Below, piece by piece: positions 29,297-37,304 of a stretch of 37,328 nucleotides of DNA. The notes under the pieces are model-generated. The model searched no databases and had not been told where the DNA came from. It saw only the letters and a program-made list of their open reading frames with translations. Source of the stretch: Zeimonas sp039807785 (GTDB taxonomy: Bacteria; Pseudomonadota; Gammaproteobacteria; Burkholderiales; Burkholderiaceae_E); the NCBI GenBank assembly GCA_039807785.1, contig JBDHRX010000016.1, forward strand, positions 1 to 37,328, written 5' to 3'. A program made the position numbers and the translations under genes. How positions within the stretch are numbered: the stretch's first letter is position 1; each line of letters opens with the position of its first letter.

Positions 29297-30232
29297 GTGT
29301 CGAGCTACGGGCGGGGTTTCAGCGAACGCCGGCTTCCGCCCTTGAATGCGGTCCGGACGTTCGAGGTCGCGGCGCGGCATGGCAGCTTCCTCAAGGCGGC
29401 CGAGGAGCTGCATGTCACTTCGGGGGCGGTCAGCCGGTCGGTCAAGTCGCTCGAAGACTACCTCGGCGTCGAGCTCTTCACGCGCTCGCACCGGACGGTG
29501 CGCCTGACCCGGGAGGGCGAAGCCTATGCCAGGGTCATCGCGCAGAGCCTCGGTCAGCTCTCCGATGCGACCGAGCAGTTGTTCCCACGGCGCGCCCGGA
29601 ACGTCCTGAGCGTCTGCTGCCATCTCACCTTCGCGGTGTACTGGCTGATCCCGCGCTGGGCGAAGTTCCGGTCGCTGCATCCGGAATACGAGATCGAGGT
29701 GCATACCGATGTCCCGCCGGAGTCGGCCGACGTCGATGCCTTCGATTGCATCGTGCGCCTCGGCGGCGCCGCCGACAGCGGCGAGAGGCAGGGGCTGACC
29801 AGCACCCGCATCGTCGATTTCGAGACCTTCCCCGTCTGCGCGCCGAGCCTGCTGGCGCGCCATGGCGACATCACGCGGCTGGACGATCTGTTCGAGCACC
29901 CGCTCCTCAAGTCGGTCAGGCGGCCGAACGACTGGCCGCGCTGGCTCGAGTCGGCCGGTATCGATCCGCCCGGCGGGCCGCGCATCGCGGCCTACGAGAA
30001 CCTGACTCACGCCTACAGCGCGGCCGTGTCCGGCGGCGGCATCGCCATCGGGATCGGCGCCTTCGTCGACGGGGAGATCGCGTCGGGCCGCCTGCGGAGG
30101 TTGTTCGATCACGTTCACCGCGATCCGCGCGGCCTGGAACTCGTATACCGGTCCAGCCGGGCGAGCCGGGTTCCGAAGCTGCGCAATTTCGCCGACTGGA
30201 TCGTCGAAGGCTATCCGGGCGGGCGAAGCTGA
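29297..30232 (+). CDS. LysR-family transcriptional regulator, GcvA-like
   Basis: A 311-residue LysR regulator. The N-terminal winged helix-turn-helix (about 12-72) reads LPPLNAVRTFEVAARHGSF, KAAEELHVTSGAVSRSVKSLE and LGVELFTRSHRTVRLTREG, the GcvA-branch wording. A linker helix and two-lobed effector domain follow (about 90-300). I chose GTG 29297, which has GGGGAG 8 nt before it; GTG 29288 overlaps that motif. The gene is divergent from the ACAD-molybdoenzyme operon, and five promoters around it share a LysR-type box, so it is the prime candidate for their regulator. The effector is probably a pathway intermediate. Its last 22 bp overlap the end of the converging aldehyde dehydrogenase gene. 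Confidence 0.9.
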   Translation: MSSYGRGFSERRLPPLNAVRTFEVAARHGSFLKAAEELHVTSGAVSRSVKSLEDYLGVELFTRSHRTVRLTREGEAYARVIAQSLGQLSDATEQLFPRRARNVLSVCCHLTFAVYWLIPRWAKFRSLHPEYEIEVHTDVPPESADVDAFDCIVRLGGAADSGERQGLTSTRIVDFETFPVCAPSLLARHGDITRLDDLFEHPLLKSVRRPNDWPRWLESAGIDPPGGPRIAAYENLTHAYSAAVSGGGIAIGIGAFVDGEIASGRLRRLFDHVHRDPRGLELVYRSSRASRVPKLRNFADWIVEGYPGGRS

Positions 30233-31641
30233 ACCGATTTGTACTCGAGGTACTCCTCGAGTCCATAGACGCCGCACTCGCGACCGAGCCCCGAGAGCCC
30301 GAAGCCGCCGAACGGCGCCTCCGGGTTCCAGCCGCCGCCGTTGACGTCGACCTGTCCGGCGCGGATGCGCCGGGCGATGGCCAGTGCCCGGTCGTCGGTG
30401 CCGGCCCAGACCGCTCCGGCCAGCCCGTAGGGCGTCACGTTGGCGATGCGGACCGCATCGTCGTCGCCATCGTGCGGCAGGACGGTCAGCACCGGCCCGA
30501 AGATCTCTTCCTGGGCGATCGGCGCGAACGGATCGTCGGTCGCGAGCACGGTGGGGCGAACGAAGAATCCCTCGGGCCGGCCGGCCGGCGGCTCGCTGCC
30601 CCCGCACACCAGGGTCGCCCCGTCGCGGACGGCCTGGTCGATGCAGGCCCGGACGCGCTGGCGCTGCGCCTCCGAGACGAGCGGGCCCAGCATCGAGCCG
30701 TCCTCGAGCGCCGGGCCCAGCTTGAACCGCTCCGCCGATTCCCGCGCGACGGCGAGCGATTCCTCGAGCCGGTTCCGGGGCACGAGCAGCCGGGTGAGCG
30801 CCGAGCACGTCTGCCCGGAATTCAGGAAGCAGTTCCCGACCGTGCTCTTGATCGCCTTGCCGAGATCGGCGTCGTCCAGCACCACCGATGCCGACTTGCC
30901 GCCCAGCTCGAGCGTGCACTTGCGGATCCCGCGTCCGGCGATCTCGCCGATGCGGCGCCCGACCCGGGTCGAGCCGGTGAACGAGATCACATCGACGCCG
31001 GGATGGGACACGAGCGGTTCGCCGACCTCGGTGCCCAGGCCCGTGACCAGGTTGAACACCCCCGGGGGAACGCCCGCGGCGTCGATCGCCTCGGCGAGGA
31101 GAAACGCGTTGACTGGCGCGACCTCGGACGGCTTGAGCACGACCGTGCATCCGGCGGCCATCGCCGCGGCGACCTTGAGCGTGATCTGGCTGAGCGGGAA
31201 GTTCCAGGGCGTGATCGCGGCCACGACGCCGGCCGCTTCGCGCATGACCAGCGAGTGGCCGACCTGCGCCTCGAAGCGGAAGTCGCGGGCCAGCCGCGCG
31301 TAGGTGTCCCAGTGGGCGAGCGGGCCGGCGACCTGGACGCGGCGCGTCATCTTGAGGGGCATCCCGACTTCGGACGCGATCGTGGTGGCCAGCAGGTCGG
31401 CCCGGGCGCCCAGCTCGGCCGCGATCCGCCCCAGGACCGCGCCGCGCTCGGCGGGCGCGGTCCGGGCCCAGGCCCCGAAGGCCCCGACGGCCGCCGCGAC
31501 GGCGGCCTCCACGTCCGCCGCGCCGCCCCGGGGCACGCGCGCCCAGAGCCGCCCCGTGCTCGGGTCGGTGACGTCGATCGTCTGCGTCGATTGCGGCCGG
31601 GCCCACCGCCCGCCGATATAGAAAGCGTCCCGGACGATCAT
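30211..31641 (-). CDS. NAD(P)-dependent aldehyde dehydrogenase
   Basis: A 476-residue hydrolytic aldehyde dehydrogenase. The transition-state Asn is in ITPWNFP (143-149), the general base is Glu245 in ELGGKSASV, the nucleophile is Cys279 in NSGQTCSA, and EEIFGPVL is present near 385. The early segment DAFYIGGRWARP is typical. The substrate is not evident; it is not a close match to the GabD-like or MmsA-like enzymes elsewhere in the window. It has its own LysR-type promoter at 31708-31771, back to back with that of the acyl-CoA synthetase genes. It probably makes the acid that those genes activate. Its 3' end overlaps lysR by 22 bp on the opposite strand. Confidence 0.9.
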   Translation of the reverse strand: MIVRDAFYIGGRWARPQSTQTIDVTDPSTGRLWARVPRGGAADVEAAVAAAVGAFGAWARTAPAERGAVLGRIAAELGARADLLATTIASEVGMPLKMTRRVQVAGPLAHWDTYARLARDFRFEAQVGHSLVMREAAGVVAAITPWNFPLSQITLKVAAAMAAGCTVVLKPSEVAPVNAFLLAEAIDAAGVPPGVFNLVTGLGTEVGEPLVSHPGVDVISFTGSTRVGRRIGEIAGRGIRKCTLELGGKSASVVLDDADLGKAIKSTVGNCFLNSGQTCSALTRLLVPRNRLEESLAVARESAERFKLGPALEDGSMLGPLVSEAQRQRVRACIDQAVRDGATLVCGGSEPPAGRPEGFFVRPTVLATDDPFAPIAQEEIFGPVLTVLPHDGDDDAVRIANVTPYGLAGAVWAGTDDRALAIARRIRAGQVDVNGGGWNPEAPFGGFGLSGLGRECGVYGLEEYLEYKSVQLRPPG

Positions 31642-31707
31642 GGTGCTGTCCTCTGAGTGCCGAACTGTCGCGGTCCCGGGGCAAGGCCCGGGCCTCCCGC
31701 GGCCATG

Positions 31708-31771
31708 ATCTTTGCGTCGCGGGCCCGCGCGTTCAACCGATTTTTGCGGGCCCGATCGTGAAATTTTCTCA
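31708..31771 (-). promoter_or_regulatory. LysR-type promoter of the aldehyde dehydrogenase gene
   Basis: Read toward the gene: box TGAGAAAATTTCA (complement of 31759-31771), 22 nt ending CGCAAAAATCGG, TTGAAC (-35, 31731-31736), 17 nt, AAAGAT (-10, 31708-31713). The box is a T-N11-A motif with TGA/TCA arms centred near -64. Of the five copies this and the thiolase promoter are the most alike, including the -10. Confidence 0.78.
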
Positions 31772-31794
31772 GCAGTCCGGCCGGTCGCGCACCC

Positions 31795-31858
31795 TCAGGT
31801 TTTGTCAATCTGGACGGCGGAAAAGTGGCTTGAACAACGTCCTGCGGCACGGAACACT
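31795..31858 (+). promoter_or_regulatory. LysR-type promoter of the acyl-CoA synthetase genes
   Basis: Box TCAGGTTTTGTCA (31795-31807, T-N11-A, left arm TCA instead of TGA), exactly 22 nt including GGCGGAAAAGTGGC, TTGAAC (-35, 31830-31835), 17 nt, AACACT (weak -10, 31853-31858). It is back to back with the aldehyde dehydrogenase promoter; the two box centres are 36 bp apart. One bound complex could drive both directions. Confidence 0.62.
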
Positions 31859-31931
31859 TGGGGCCTCGCGGGGCGTTCGCGACGGCGAGGTCGCGGCGCA
31901 TCGCACGACACAATCCGGGAGACGATCGACG

Positions 31932-33398
31932 ATGGGATTCGAGGGACCCGCGGCGCGGGCGCTTGCATCGGGCACGGGGACGACGCCTGCCCGCGAGGGC
32001 GTCGGGCCACGGCCCGCCTGGCTCGCCGCGCTGCTCGAACCGCGCTCGGCCGCGGTGGTCGGGATCTCCGCCGATCCCGGCAAGCTCGGCAACGTGATCC
32101 TCGGCAATGTCGCCCGGAACGGCTTCGCCGGACGGATCTACGGCGTGTGCCGCTCGCGCCGGGACCTCGCCTCGGTCCGCGCGCCCGGGGAGCGGGTGAC
32201 CCTGGTCGGCGCCTTCGAGGACATTCCCGAGCCGGTGGACATCGTGCTGTTCGCGGTGCCGGCGGAGCGCCTGCTGGAGGCGATCCGGGCGGTGCCGCCC
32301 GGGCGCATGCGCGTGGCGGTCGCCATCGCGTCGGGCTTCTCCGAGGTGGGCGCGGAAGGCGCGCGGCTCGAGGCCCGATTGCGCGAGTACTGCGACGGCG
32401 CGGGCGTCGCGCTGGTCGGCCCGAACTGCCAGGGCGTGGTGGTGCCGGGCGTGGGCCTGCAGATGACCTTCAGCCCGATGTACAACCAGATGGTGCCGGG
32501 CGCGGTGGCGATCGTCTCCCAGTCCGGCGCCATGGGCGGCTACATGGCGAATCGCCTGATGCAGCGCGGCGTCGGGTTGAGCTGCTTCGTCAGCTCGGGC
32601 AACGAGACCGTGGTCAACGCCACCGACTACATCGCGCTGCTCGGCCGCGATCCGCGCACCCGGGTGATCCTCTGCTACCTGGAGCAGATCAAGGACGGCC
32701 GCCGCTTCGCCGAGGTCGCGCGCGAGGTGTCCCGGACCAAGCCGATCGTCATCGTGAAGAGCGGCCGCAGCGCGGCCGGGGTCGCGGCGGTCGGCAGCCA
32801 CACCGGCGCGATCGCCGGCGACGATGCGGTGACCTCCGGCGTGCTGCGGCAGGTCGGCGTCATCCGCGCGCGCGACAGCGCCACCGCGGTGGATGCGGCG
32901 ATCGCGCTGTCCGCGGGCAGGCCGCTGGCCGGCCCGCGCATCGGCGTGCTCTCGGTGGCCGGCGGCCTCGCGGTCGAGCTGACCGACCTGCTCGAGATGC
33001 GCGGCTTCGAGGTGCCCGAGTTCGATCCCGCGACCCGCGGCCGCCTCGACGCGATCATGCCGGCGTTCGGCGCGACGCGGAATCCGATCGACCTCACCGG
33101 CGCGGTCCTGACGCAGGAGGGCCTGTTCGAGTCGTCGATGGAGATCTTCGGCGCCGCGGCGAACGTCGAGGGCCTGGCGGTCATCTCCACCTACATCGCC
33201 GACCCGCGTTTCGCGCGGGCGATCGTGCGCCTGTTCGAACGCTCGGGCAAGCCGGTCGCGGTCTGCTGGACCGGCAGCGTCCAGCAGACGCCGGAGTCGC
33301 TGCAGATCCTGGCCGACGCGGGCGTGCCGGTCTACGACAATCCGGCGCGCGTGGTGACCGCGTTCTGCGCGCTGCGGCAGGACGCATCGATCGGATAG
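31932..33398 (+). CDS. NDP-forming acyl-CoA synthetase, alpha subunit
   Basis: A 488-residue CoA-binding subunit of the acetate-CoA ligase (ADP-forming) family, which makes acyl-CoA from a carboxylate, CoA and NTP through a phosphohistidine. The N-terminal CoA-binding Rossmann domain shows SAAVVGISADPGKLGNVILGN (39-59). The ligase-CoA domain shows LVGPNCQGVV (161-170) and IVSQSGAMGG (194-203). The catalytic histidine is His290 in GSHTGAIAGDD. The C-terminal part is the second succinyl-CoA-synthetase-like domain. I chose ATG 31932, preceded by GGGAG; the frame is open upstream to 31758, but that stretch is the promoter region. The ATP-grasp half is a separate gene 11 nt downstream. Confidence 0.88.
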   Translation: MGFEGPAARALASGTGTTPAREGVGPRPAWLAALLEPRSAAVVGISADPGKLGNVILGNVARNGFAGRIYGVCRSRRDLASVRAPGERVTLVGAFEDIPEPVDIVLFAVPAERLLEAIRAVPPGRMRVAVAIASGFSEVGAEGARLEARLREYCDGAGVALVGPNCQGVVVPGVGLQMTFSPMYNQMVPGAVAIVSQSGAMGGYMANRLMQRGVGLSCFVSSGNETVVNATDYIALLGRDPRTRVILCYLEQIKDGRRFAEVAREVSRTKPIVIVKSGRSAAGVAAVGSHTGAIAGDDAVTSGVLRQVGVIRARDSATAVDAAIALSAGRPLAGPRIGVLSVAGGLAVELTDLLEMRGFEVPEFDPATRGRLDAIMPAFGATRNPIDLTGAVLTQEGLFESSMEIFGAAANVEGLAVISTYIADPRFARAIVRLFERSGKPVAVCWTGSVQQTPESLQILADAGVPVYDNPARVVTAFCALRQDASIG

Positions 33399-33409
33399 CA
33401 TCTGAACCC

Positions 33410-34117
33410 ATGTCCAGTTCCGTCTCGATTTCCCCGGTCGCCTCGACCGTTCCCGCCGAGGTCCGCGCGATGCTCGCGCAATGGCGGGCCGCCGGCCGCC
33501 GCCAGGTCGACGAGCTCGACAGCAAGCGGGCGCTGGCCGCCGCGGGGCTGCCGGTGCCGGGCCGCGATCCGTCGCGGCTGTCGGTGGTGAAGTTCTGCTC
33601 CGACGCCGCCATGCACAAGTCGGAGTACGGACTGGTGCAGTTGCGGATCGAGCCCGATGACGTCGCGCGCGCGACGCGCGACGTCATCGGCCGGGCACAG
33701 GCGGCGAACCTGCGCGACGGCCAGGTGCTGGTCGAGGAGATGGTGACCGACGCGCTGCTCGAATGGTTCATCGGCTGCCGGCGCGACGCCACGTTCGGGC
33801 CGGTCGTCGTGCTGGGCGTGGGTGGCCTCTACGCCGAGCTGTTCGGCGATCCGGTGATCCGCCTGGCGCCGCTCGACGAGGCCGATGCGCTGGCCGCGAT
33901 CCGCAGCCATCGCGCGTTCCCGGTCATCGACGGCGCGCGTGGCAAGCCGAAGGCCGACCTGCGCGCATTCGCGGCGCTGCTGTCGCGCGTCTCGACGTTC
34001 TTCGACGCGGTGCACGACCTGGTGGCCGAAGTCGACCTGAATCCGGTCCTGGTGCGGCCCGCCTCGAGCGCGCCCGGCGTGGTCATCGCCGACGCCTCGC
34101 TGGTGCTGGCCGGCTGA
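33410..34117 (+). CDS. NDP-forming acyl-CoA synthetase, beta subunit (ATP-grasp)
   Basis: A 235-residue ATP-grasp subunit. Typical parts are the helical start ELDSKRALAAAGLPVPG, the nucleotide-binding strand VVKFCSDAAMHKSEYGLVQL (family form VxKxxS...HKS), VLVEEMV, FGPVVVLGVGGLYAELFGD, and the metal-binding end VAEVDLNPVLV. Together with the upstream alpha subunit it would form an alpha2beta2 acyl-CoA synthetase. In most bacteria the two halves are fused in one ~700-residue chain; here they are two genes 11 nt apart, as in archaeal enzymes. The start at ATG 33410 is the first one after the alpha stop. Confidence 0.87.
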   Translation: MSSSVSISPVASTVPAEVRAMLAQWRAAGRRQVDELDSKRALAAAGLPVPGRDPSRLSVVKFCSDAAMHKSEYGLVQLRIEPDDVARATRDVIGRAQAANLRDGQVLVEEMVTDALLEWFIGCRRDATFGPVVVLGVGGLYAELFGDPVIRLAPLDEADALAAIRSHRAFPVIDGARGKPKADLRAFAALLSRVSTFFDAVHDLVAEVDLNPVLVRPASSAPGVVIADASLVLAG

Positions 34118-34235
34118 GCCGTACGGCCGCACCGCCCGCGCCCGGTCTCCGTCATCGAACCCCGCCATCGATCGCCGCCATCGGCTTGCGTCGTCGACCC
34201 CCGCCGCCCTCCATCCCACTCCGGTGCCCGAACCC

Positions 34236-35048
34236 ATGCGCGACCATCCCCCCGCCCGTCCCGACCTGGTGCTGCTGGAAGTCAGCGACGGCATCGGCGT
34301 CCTGACGCTGAACGATCCCGGTTCGAAGAACGCCATCTCGGCGGACACGATGGATGCGCTGAAGGCGCGCTGCGACGAGGCCAACGCGCGCGAGGACCTG
34401 CGCGTCCTCATCGTGACCGGCGCCGGCGACGCGTTCTCGACCGGCGGCCACATGCAGGACATGACGCGGCGCGAGGGCATCTTCGCGTCCGACGACCCGC
34501 TCTGGGCGCAGGACATCAACCGGAACCAGGTCAGGAAGATCCCCGAGGCGGTCTACGGGCTCGAGATGCCGACGATCGCCGCGGTGAACGGCTACGCGGT
34601 CGGCGGCGGCTGCGACATCGCGCTGATGTGCGACATCCGGATCGCCTCGGAGACGGCGGTGTTCGCCGAGTCGTTCCTGCGCGTCGGCCTGCTGCCGGGC
34701 GACGGCGGGGCCTGGTTCCTGCCGCGGGTGGTCGGGTTGTCGCGGGCGATGGAGATGACGCTGACCTCCGACTTCATCGATGCGCGCACCGCGGAGCGCT
34801 TCGGGCTCGTCTCGCGGACGGTGCCCGCCGGCAAGCTGATGGACGAGGCTCGCGCGGTGGCCGCGCGCATCGCGCGCCACCCGCCCGAGATCGCGCGCAT
34901 GACGAAGCGGCTGGTGCGCTACGGTCACGAGGCGTCGCTGGCCGACACCCTGGACATGACCGCGAGCATGCAGGCGATCGCGCAGACGTCCGGGGCGCAC
35001 CGGGCCGCCGCGCAGCGGCTGCTCGCCGCGATGACCGCGAAGAAGTAG
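34236..35048 (+). CDS. Crotonase-fold enzyme (enoyl-CoA hydratase/isomerase family), PaaG-like
   Basis: A 270-residue crotonase superfamily member. The oxyanion-hole segments are STGGHMQDM (CoA side) and GYAVGGGCDIALMCD. The first hydratase glutamate position (normally GGCEL) holds Asp, and the second (normally PEIxLG) reads SFLRVG, so both usual hydratase acids are missing. The following LLPGDGGAWFLPRVVG resembles PaaG-type isomerases. An isomerase or ring-modifying role is therefore more likely than simple hydration. ATG 34236 is used; GTG 34224 in frame is possible, and neither has a good Shine-Dalgarno. It lies 118 nt after the synthetase beta gene and is probably in the same transcript. 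Confidence 0.85.
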   Translation: MRDHPPARPDLVLLEVSDGIGVLTLNDPGSKNAISADTMDALKARCDEANAREDLRVLIVTGAGDAFSTGGHMQDMTRREGIFASDDPLWAQDINRNQVRKIPEAVYGLEMPTIAAVNGYAVGGGCDIALMCDIRIASETAVFAESFLRVGLLPGDGGAWFLPRVVGLSRAMEMTLTSDFIDARTAERFGLVSRTVPAGKLMDEARAVAARIARHPPEIARMTKRLVRYGHEASLADTLDMTASMQAIAQTSGAHRAAAQRLLAAMTAKK

Positions 35049-35135
35049 CGGAGCGACCGCGGCGAGCGGAGCGGCCGCAGCGCGGGGGCCGGGGTCGACG
35101 GGCGTCCGGGCGGGGGCGCCCCGGCGCCCGGATAC

Positions 35136-35199
35136 TGAGGAAATCTCACGATGACATCCGCAAAAGTCGATTGAAAACCGGCCCGCGCTGCGGAAAGAT
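35136..35199 (+). promoter_or_regulatory. LysR-type promoter of the thiolase-crotonase operon
   Basis: Box TGAGGAAATCTCA (35136-35148) is a perfect dyad (TGAG-N5-CTCA) and T-N11-A motif. Exactly 22 nt follow, ending CGCAAAAGTCGA, then TTGAAA (-35, 35171-35176), 17 nt, AAAGAT (-10, 35194-35199). Box centre near -64. The thiolase start is 113 nt after the -10. This is the best-formed of the five copies. Confidence 0.8.
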
Positions 35200-35312
35200 C
35201 GTCGTTCCGAAGCAAGCGAAGCCGCGCGTGCCCGTCTCGGGCGCGCGGGAAGCGCCCGCCTCGCGCGCGGAGCGCCGCAGGCTGCCACGAGATGCCGGAA
35301 AGGAGGCACACG

Positions 35313-36494
35313 ATGAGGGAAGCAGTGATCGTATCGACGGCGCGCACGCCGATCGGGAAGGCGTATCGCGGGGCGTTCAACGCCACGCACGGCGCGGAGC
35401 TGGGCGGCCATTCGTTGCGGCACGCGATCGAGCGCGCCGGCATCGAGCCCGGCGAGGTCGAGGACCTGATCATGGGCTGCGGCATGCCGCAGGGCGCGAC
35501 CGGCTACAACATCGGGCGCCAGATCGCGATCCGCGCCGGCCTGCCGATCGAGGTCGGCGGCACGACCGTCAACCGGCTCTGCGCGTCGGGCCTGCAGGCG
35601 ATCGCGATCGCCGCGCAGCGCGTGATCGTCGACCAGGTCCCGATCATGGCCGCGGGCGGCCTCGAGTGCATCAGCCTGGTCCAGGACGAGCACCACAGCG
35701 GGAACAAGAAGAGCGACTGGCTCGACATGCACTGGCCGGGCACCTATTTCTCGATGCTGCAGACCGCCGAGATCGTCGGCGAGCGCTACAAGGTGAGCCG
35801 AGAAAGCCAGGACGCCTTCGCGCTCCAGAGCCAGCAGCGCACCGCGGCGGCGCAGAAGGCGGGGCGGTTCGACCGGGAGATCGTGCCGATGCCCACGCTC
35901 AAGCAGGTGGTCGACAAGGAGACCGGGAAGTCCCGGCTCGAGCCGGTCACGCTGGAGCGTGACGAGGGCAATCGCGCCGACACCACGATCGAGGGCCTGC
36001 GCACGCTGCGGCCGGTGCTGCCGGGCGGCACCTGCATCACCGCGGGCAACGCGTCCCAGCTGTCCGACGGCTCGTCGGCGTGCATCGTCATGGAGGCGCG
36101 CGAGGCCGAGCGCCGCGGCCTGCAGGCGATGGGTGCGTTCCGCGGCTTCGTGGCGGTCGGCTGCCGTCCCGAGGAGATGGGCATCGGCCCGGTGACCGCG
36201 GTGCCGAAGCTGCTCGAGCGTTTCAAGCTGAAGGTCGACGACATCGACCTGTGGGAGCTCAACGAGGCGTTCGCGGTGCAGTCGGTGTACTGCCGCGACG
36301 TGCTGGGCATCCCCGACGAGCGCCTGAACGTCGACGGGGGCGCGATCGCGATCGGGCACCCGTACGGCATGAGCGGCGCGCGCATGGTCGGCCACGCGCT
36401 GATCGAGGGCAAGCGCCGCGGCGCGAAGTACGCGGTGGTCACGATGTGCGTCGGCGGCGGCATGGGCGCGGCCGGCCTGTTCGAAGTGTTCTGA
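35313..36494 (+). CDS. Acetyl-CoA C-acyltransferase (thiolase)
   Basis: A 393-residue thiolase that cleaves 3-oxoacyl-CoA with CoA. The acylated nucleophile is Cys90 in VNRLCASGLQAI; the catalytic His349 is in GHPYGMSGAR; the second cysteine, Cys379, is in MCVGGGMGAAG. The block ELNEAFAVQ is also present. All catalytic residues are in place and the length is normal for a degradative or biosynthetic tetrameric thiolase. I chose ATG 35313, preceded by AGGAGG at 6 nt; ATG 35292 is in frame but lacks this. It carries its own LysR-type promoter and is followed by a crotonase gene 18 nt later. Confidence 0.94.
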   Translation: MREAVIVSTARTPIGKAYRGAFNATHGAELGGHSLRHAIERAGIEPGEVEDLIMGCGMPQGATGYNIGRQIAIRAGLPIEVGGTTVNRLCASGLQAIAIAAQRVIVDQVPIMAAGGLECISLVQDEHHSGNKKSDWLDMHWPGTYFSMLQTAEIVGERYKVSRESQDAFALQSQQRTAAAQKAGRFDREIVPMPTLKQVVDKETGKSRLEPVTLERDEGNRADTTIEGLRTLRPVLPGGTCITAGNASQLSDGSSACIVMEAREAERRGLQAMGAFRGFVAVGCRPEEMGIGPVTAVPKLLERFKLKVDDIDLWELNEAFAVQSVYCRDVLGIPDERLNVDGGAIAIGHPYGMSGARMVGHALIEGKRRGAKYAVVTMCVGGGMGAAGLFEVF

Positions 36495-36512
36495 TTCTGC
36501 GAGGGGGCGAGG

Positions 36513-37304
36513 ATGTCTGAATCCGTGATCCGGACCGAGTTCCGCGACGGCGCGGCCTGGCTGACGATCAACCGGCCGCACGCGATGAACGCGCTGTCGC
36601 GCGAGGCGGTCAGCGAGATCGATCGCATCGTCTCGGAGCTGGCGGGCCGCGAGGACGTGCGCGCGCTGGTGTTCCGGGGCGAGGGCAAGGCCTTCTGCGC
36701 CGGCGGCGACCTGAAGTACTTCAAGGAGACGGTCGGCTCCGGCGACATGAACCGGTTCCGCGACTACCTGAACCTGTGCCAGGCGATGTACCGGCGCGTG
36801 GAGACCTTCCCGCGGCCGACCATCGCGATGGTCAATGGCGTGACGGTGGCGGGCGGCCTCGAGCTGGTGCTGTCCTGCGACATGGTGATCGCCGCCGAGT
36901 CGGCGAAGATCGGCGACGGGCATGCCAACTTCGGGATCATCCCCGGCGGCGGCGGCGCGATCCGCCTGCCGCGCAAGATCCCGATGGCGCTCGCGAAGCG
37001 GCTGCTGTTCACCGGGAACCTGTTCCCGGCGGCCGACCTGGCCCGCTGGGGCCTGGTCAACGAGGTGGTGCCCGACGACAAGCTCGAGGACACGGTGTGC
37101 GCGCTGGTCGCGCAGATCGTGAAGAACTCGCCGCTCGGCCTGCGCGTGATCAAGCAGCTGATCGACGACGGCTTCGAGCAGTCGCTCGACACCGCGCTGC
37201 GCCTCGAGGTCGTGGCCTGGGAGGGCTACGGACGCAGCGAGGACATCCGCGAGGGCCTGCAGGCCTTCGAGGACAAGCGCAAGCCGCAGTTCAAGGGCCG
37301 ATAG
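36513..37304 (+). CDS. Enoyl-CoA hydratase/isomerase family protein
   Basis: A 263-residue crotonase-fold enzyme. It has LTINRPHAMNALS at the N-terminus, the CoA-side oxyanion segment FCAGGDLKYF, and GVTVAGGLELVLSCD with the first catalytic glutamate in place. At the second glutamate position the sequence reads GHANFGIIPGGGG, with His in place of Glu. One-glutamate crotonases are often isomerases, or hydratases and hydrolases of unusual CoA esters. It is 18 nt after the thiolase gene behind GAGGGGGCGAGG, so the two are co-translated from the thiolase promoter. The true substrate cannot be given. Confidence 0.88.
   Translation: MSESVIRTEFRDGAAWLTINRPHAMNALSREAVSEIDRIVSELAGREDVRALVFRGEGKAFCAGGDLKYFKETVGSGDMNRFRDYLNLCQAMYRRVETFPRPTIAMVNGVTVAGGLELVLSCDMVIAAESAKIGDGHANFGIIPGGGGAIRLPRKIPMALAKRLLFTGNLFPAADLARWGLVNEVVPDDKLEDTVCALVAQIVKNSPLGLRVIKQLIDDGFEQSLDTALRLEVVAWEGYGRSEDIREGLQAFEDKRKPQFKGR

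Noticed and set aside
31758..31931. N-terminal extension of the synthetase alpha subunit to an upstream ATG
   Set aside because: The extra 58 residues are not family-like, and the stretch contains the LysR box, -35 and -10.
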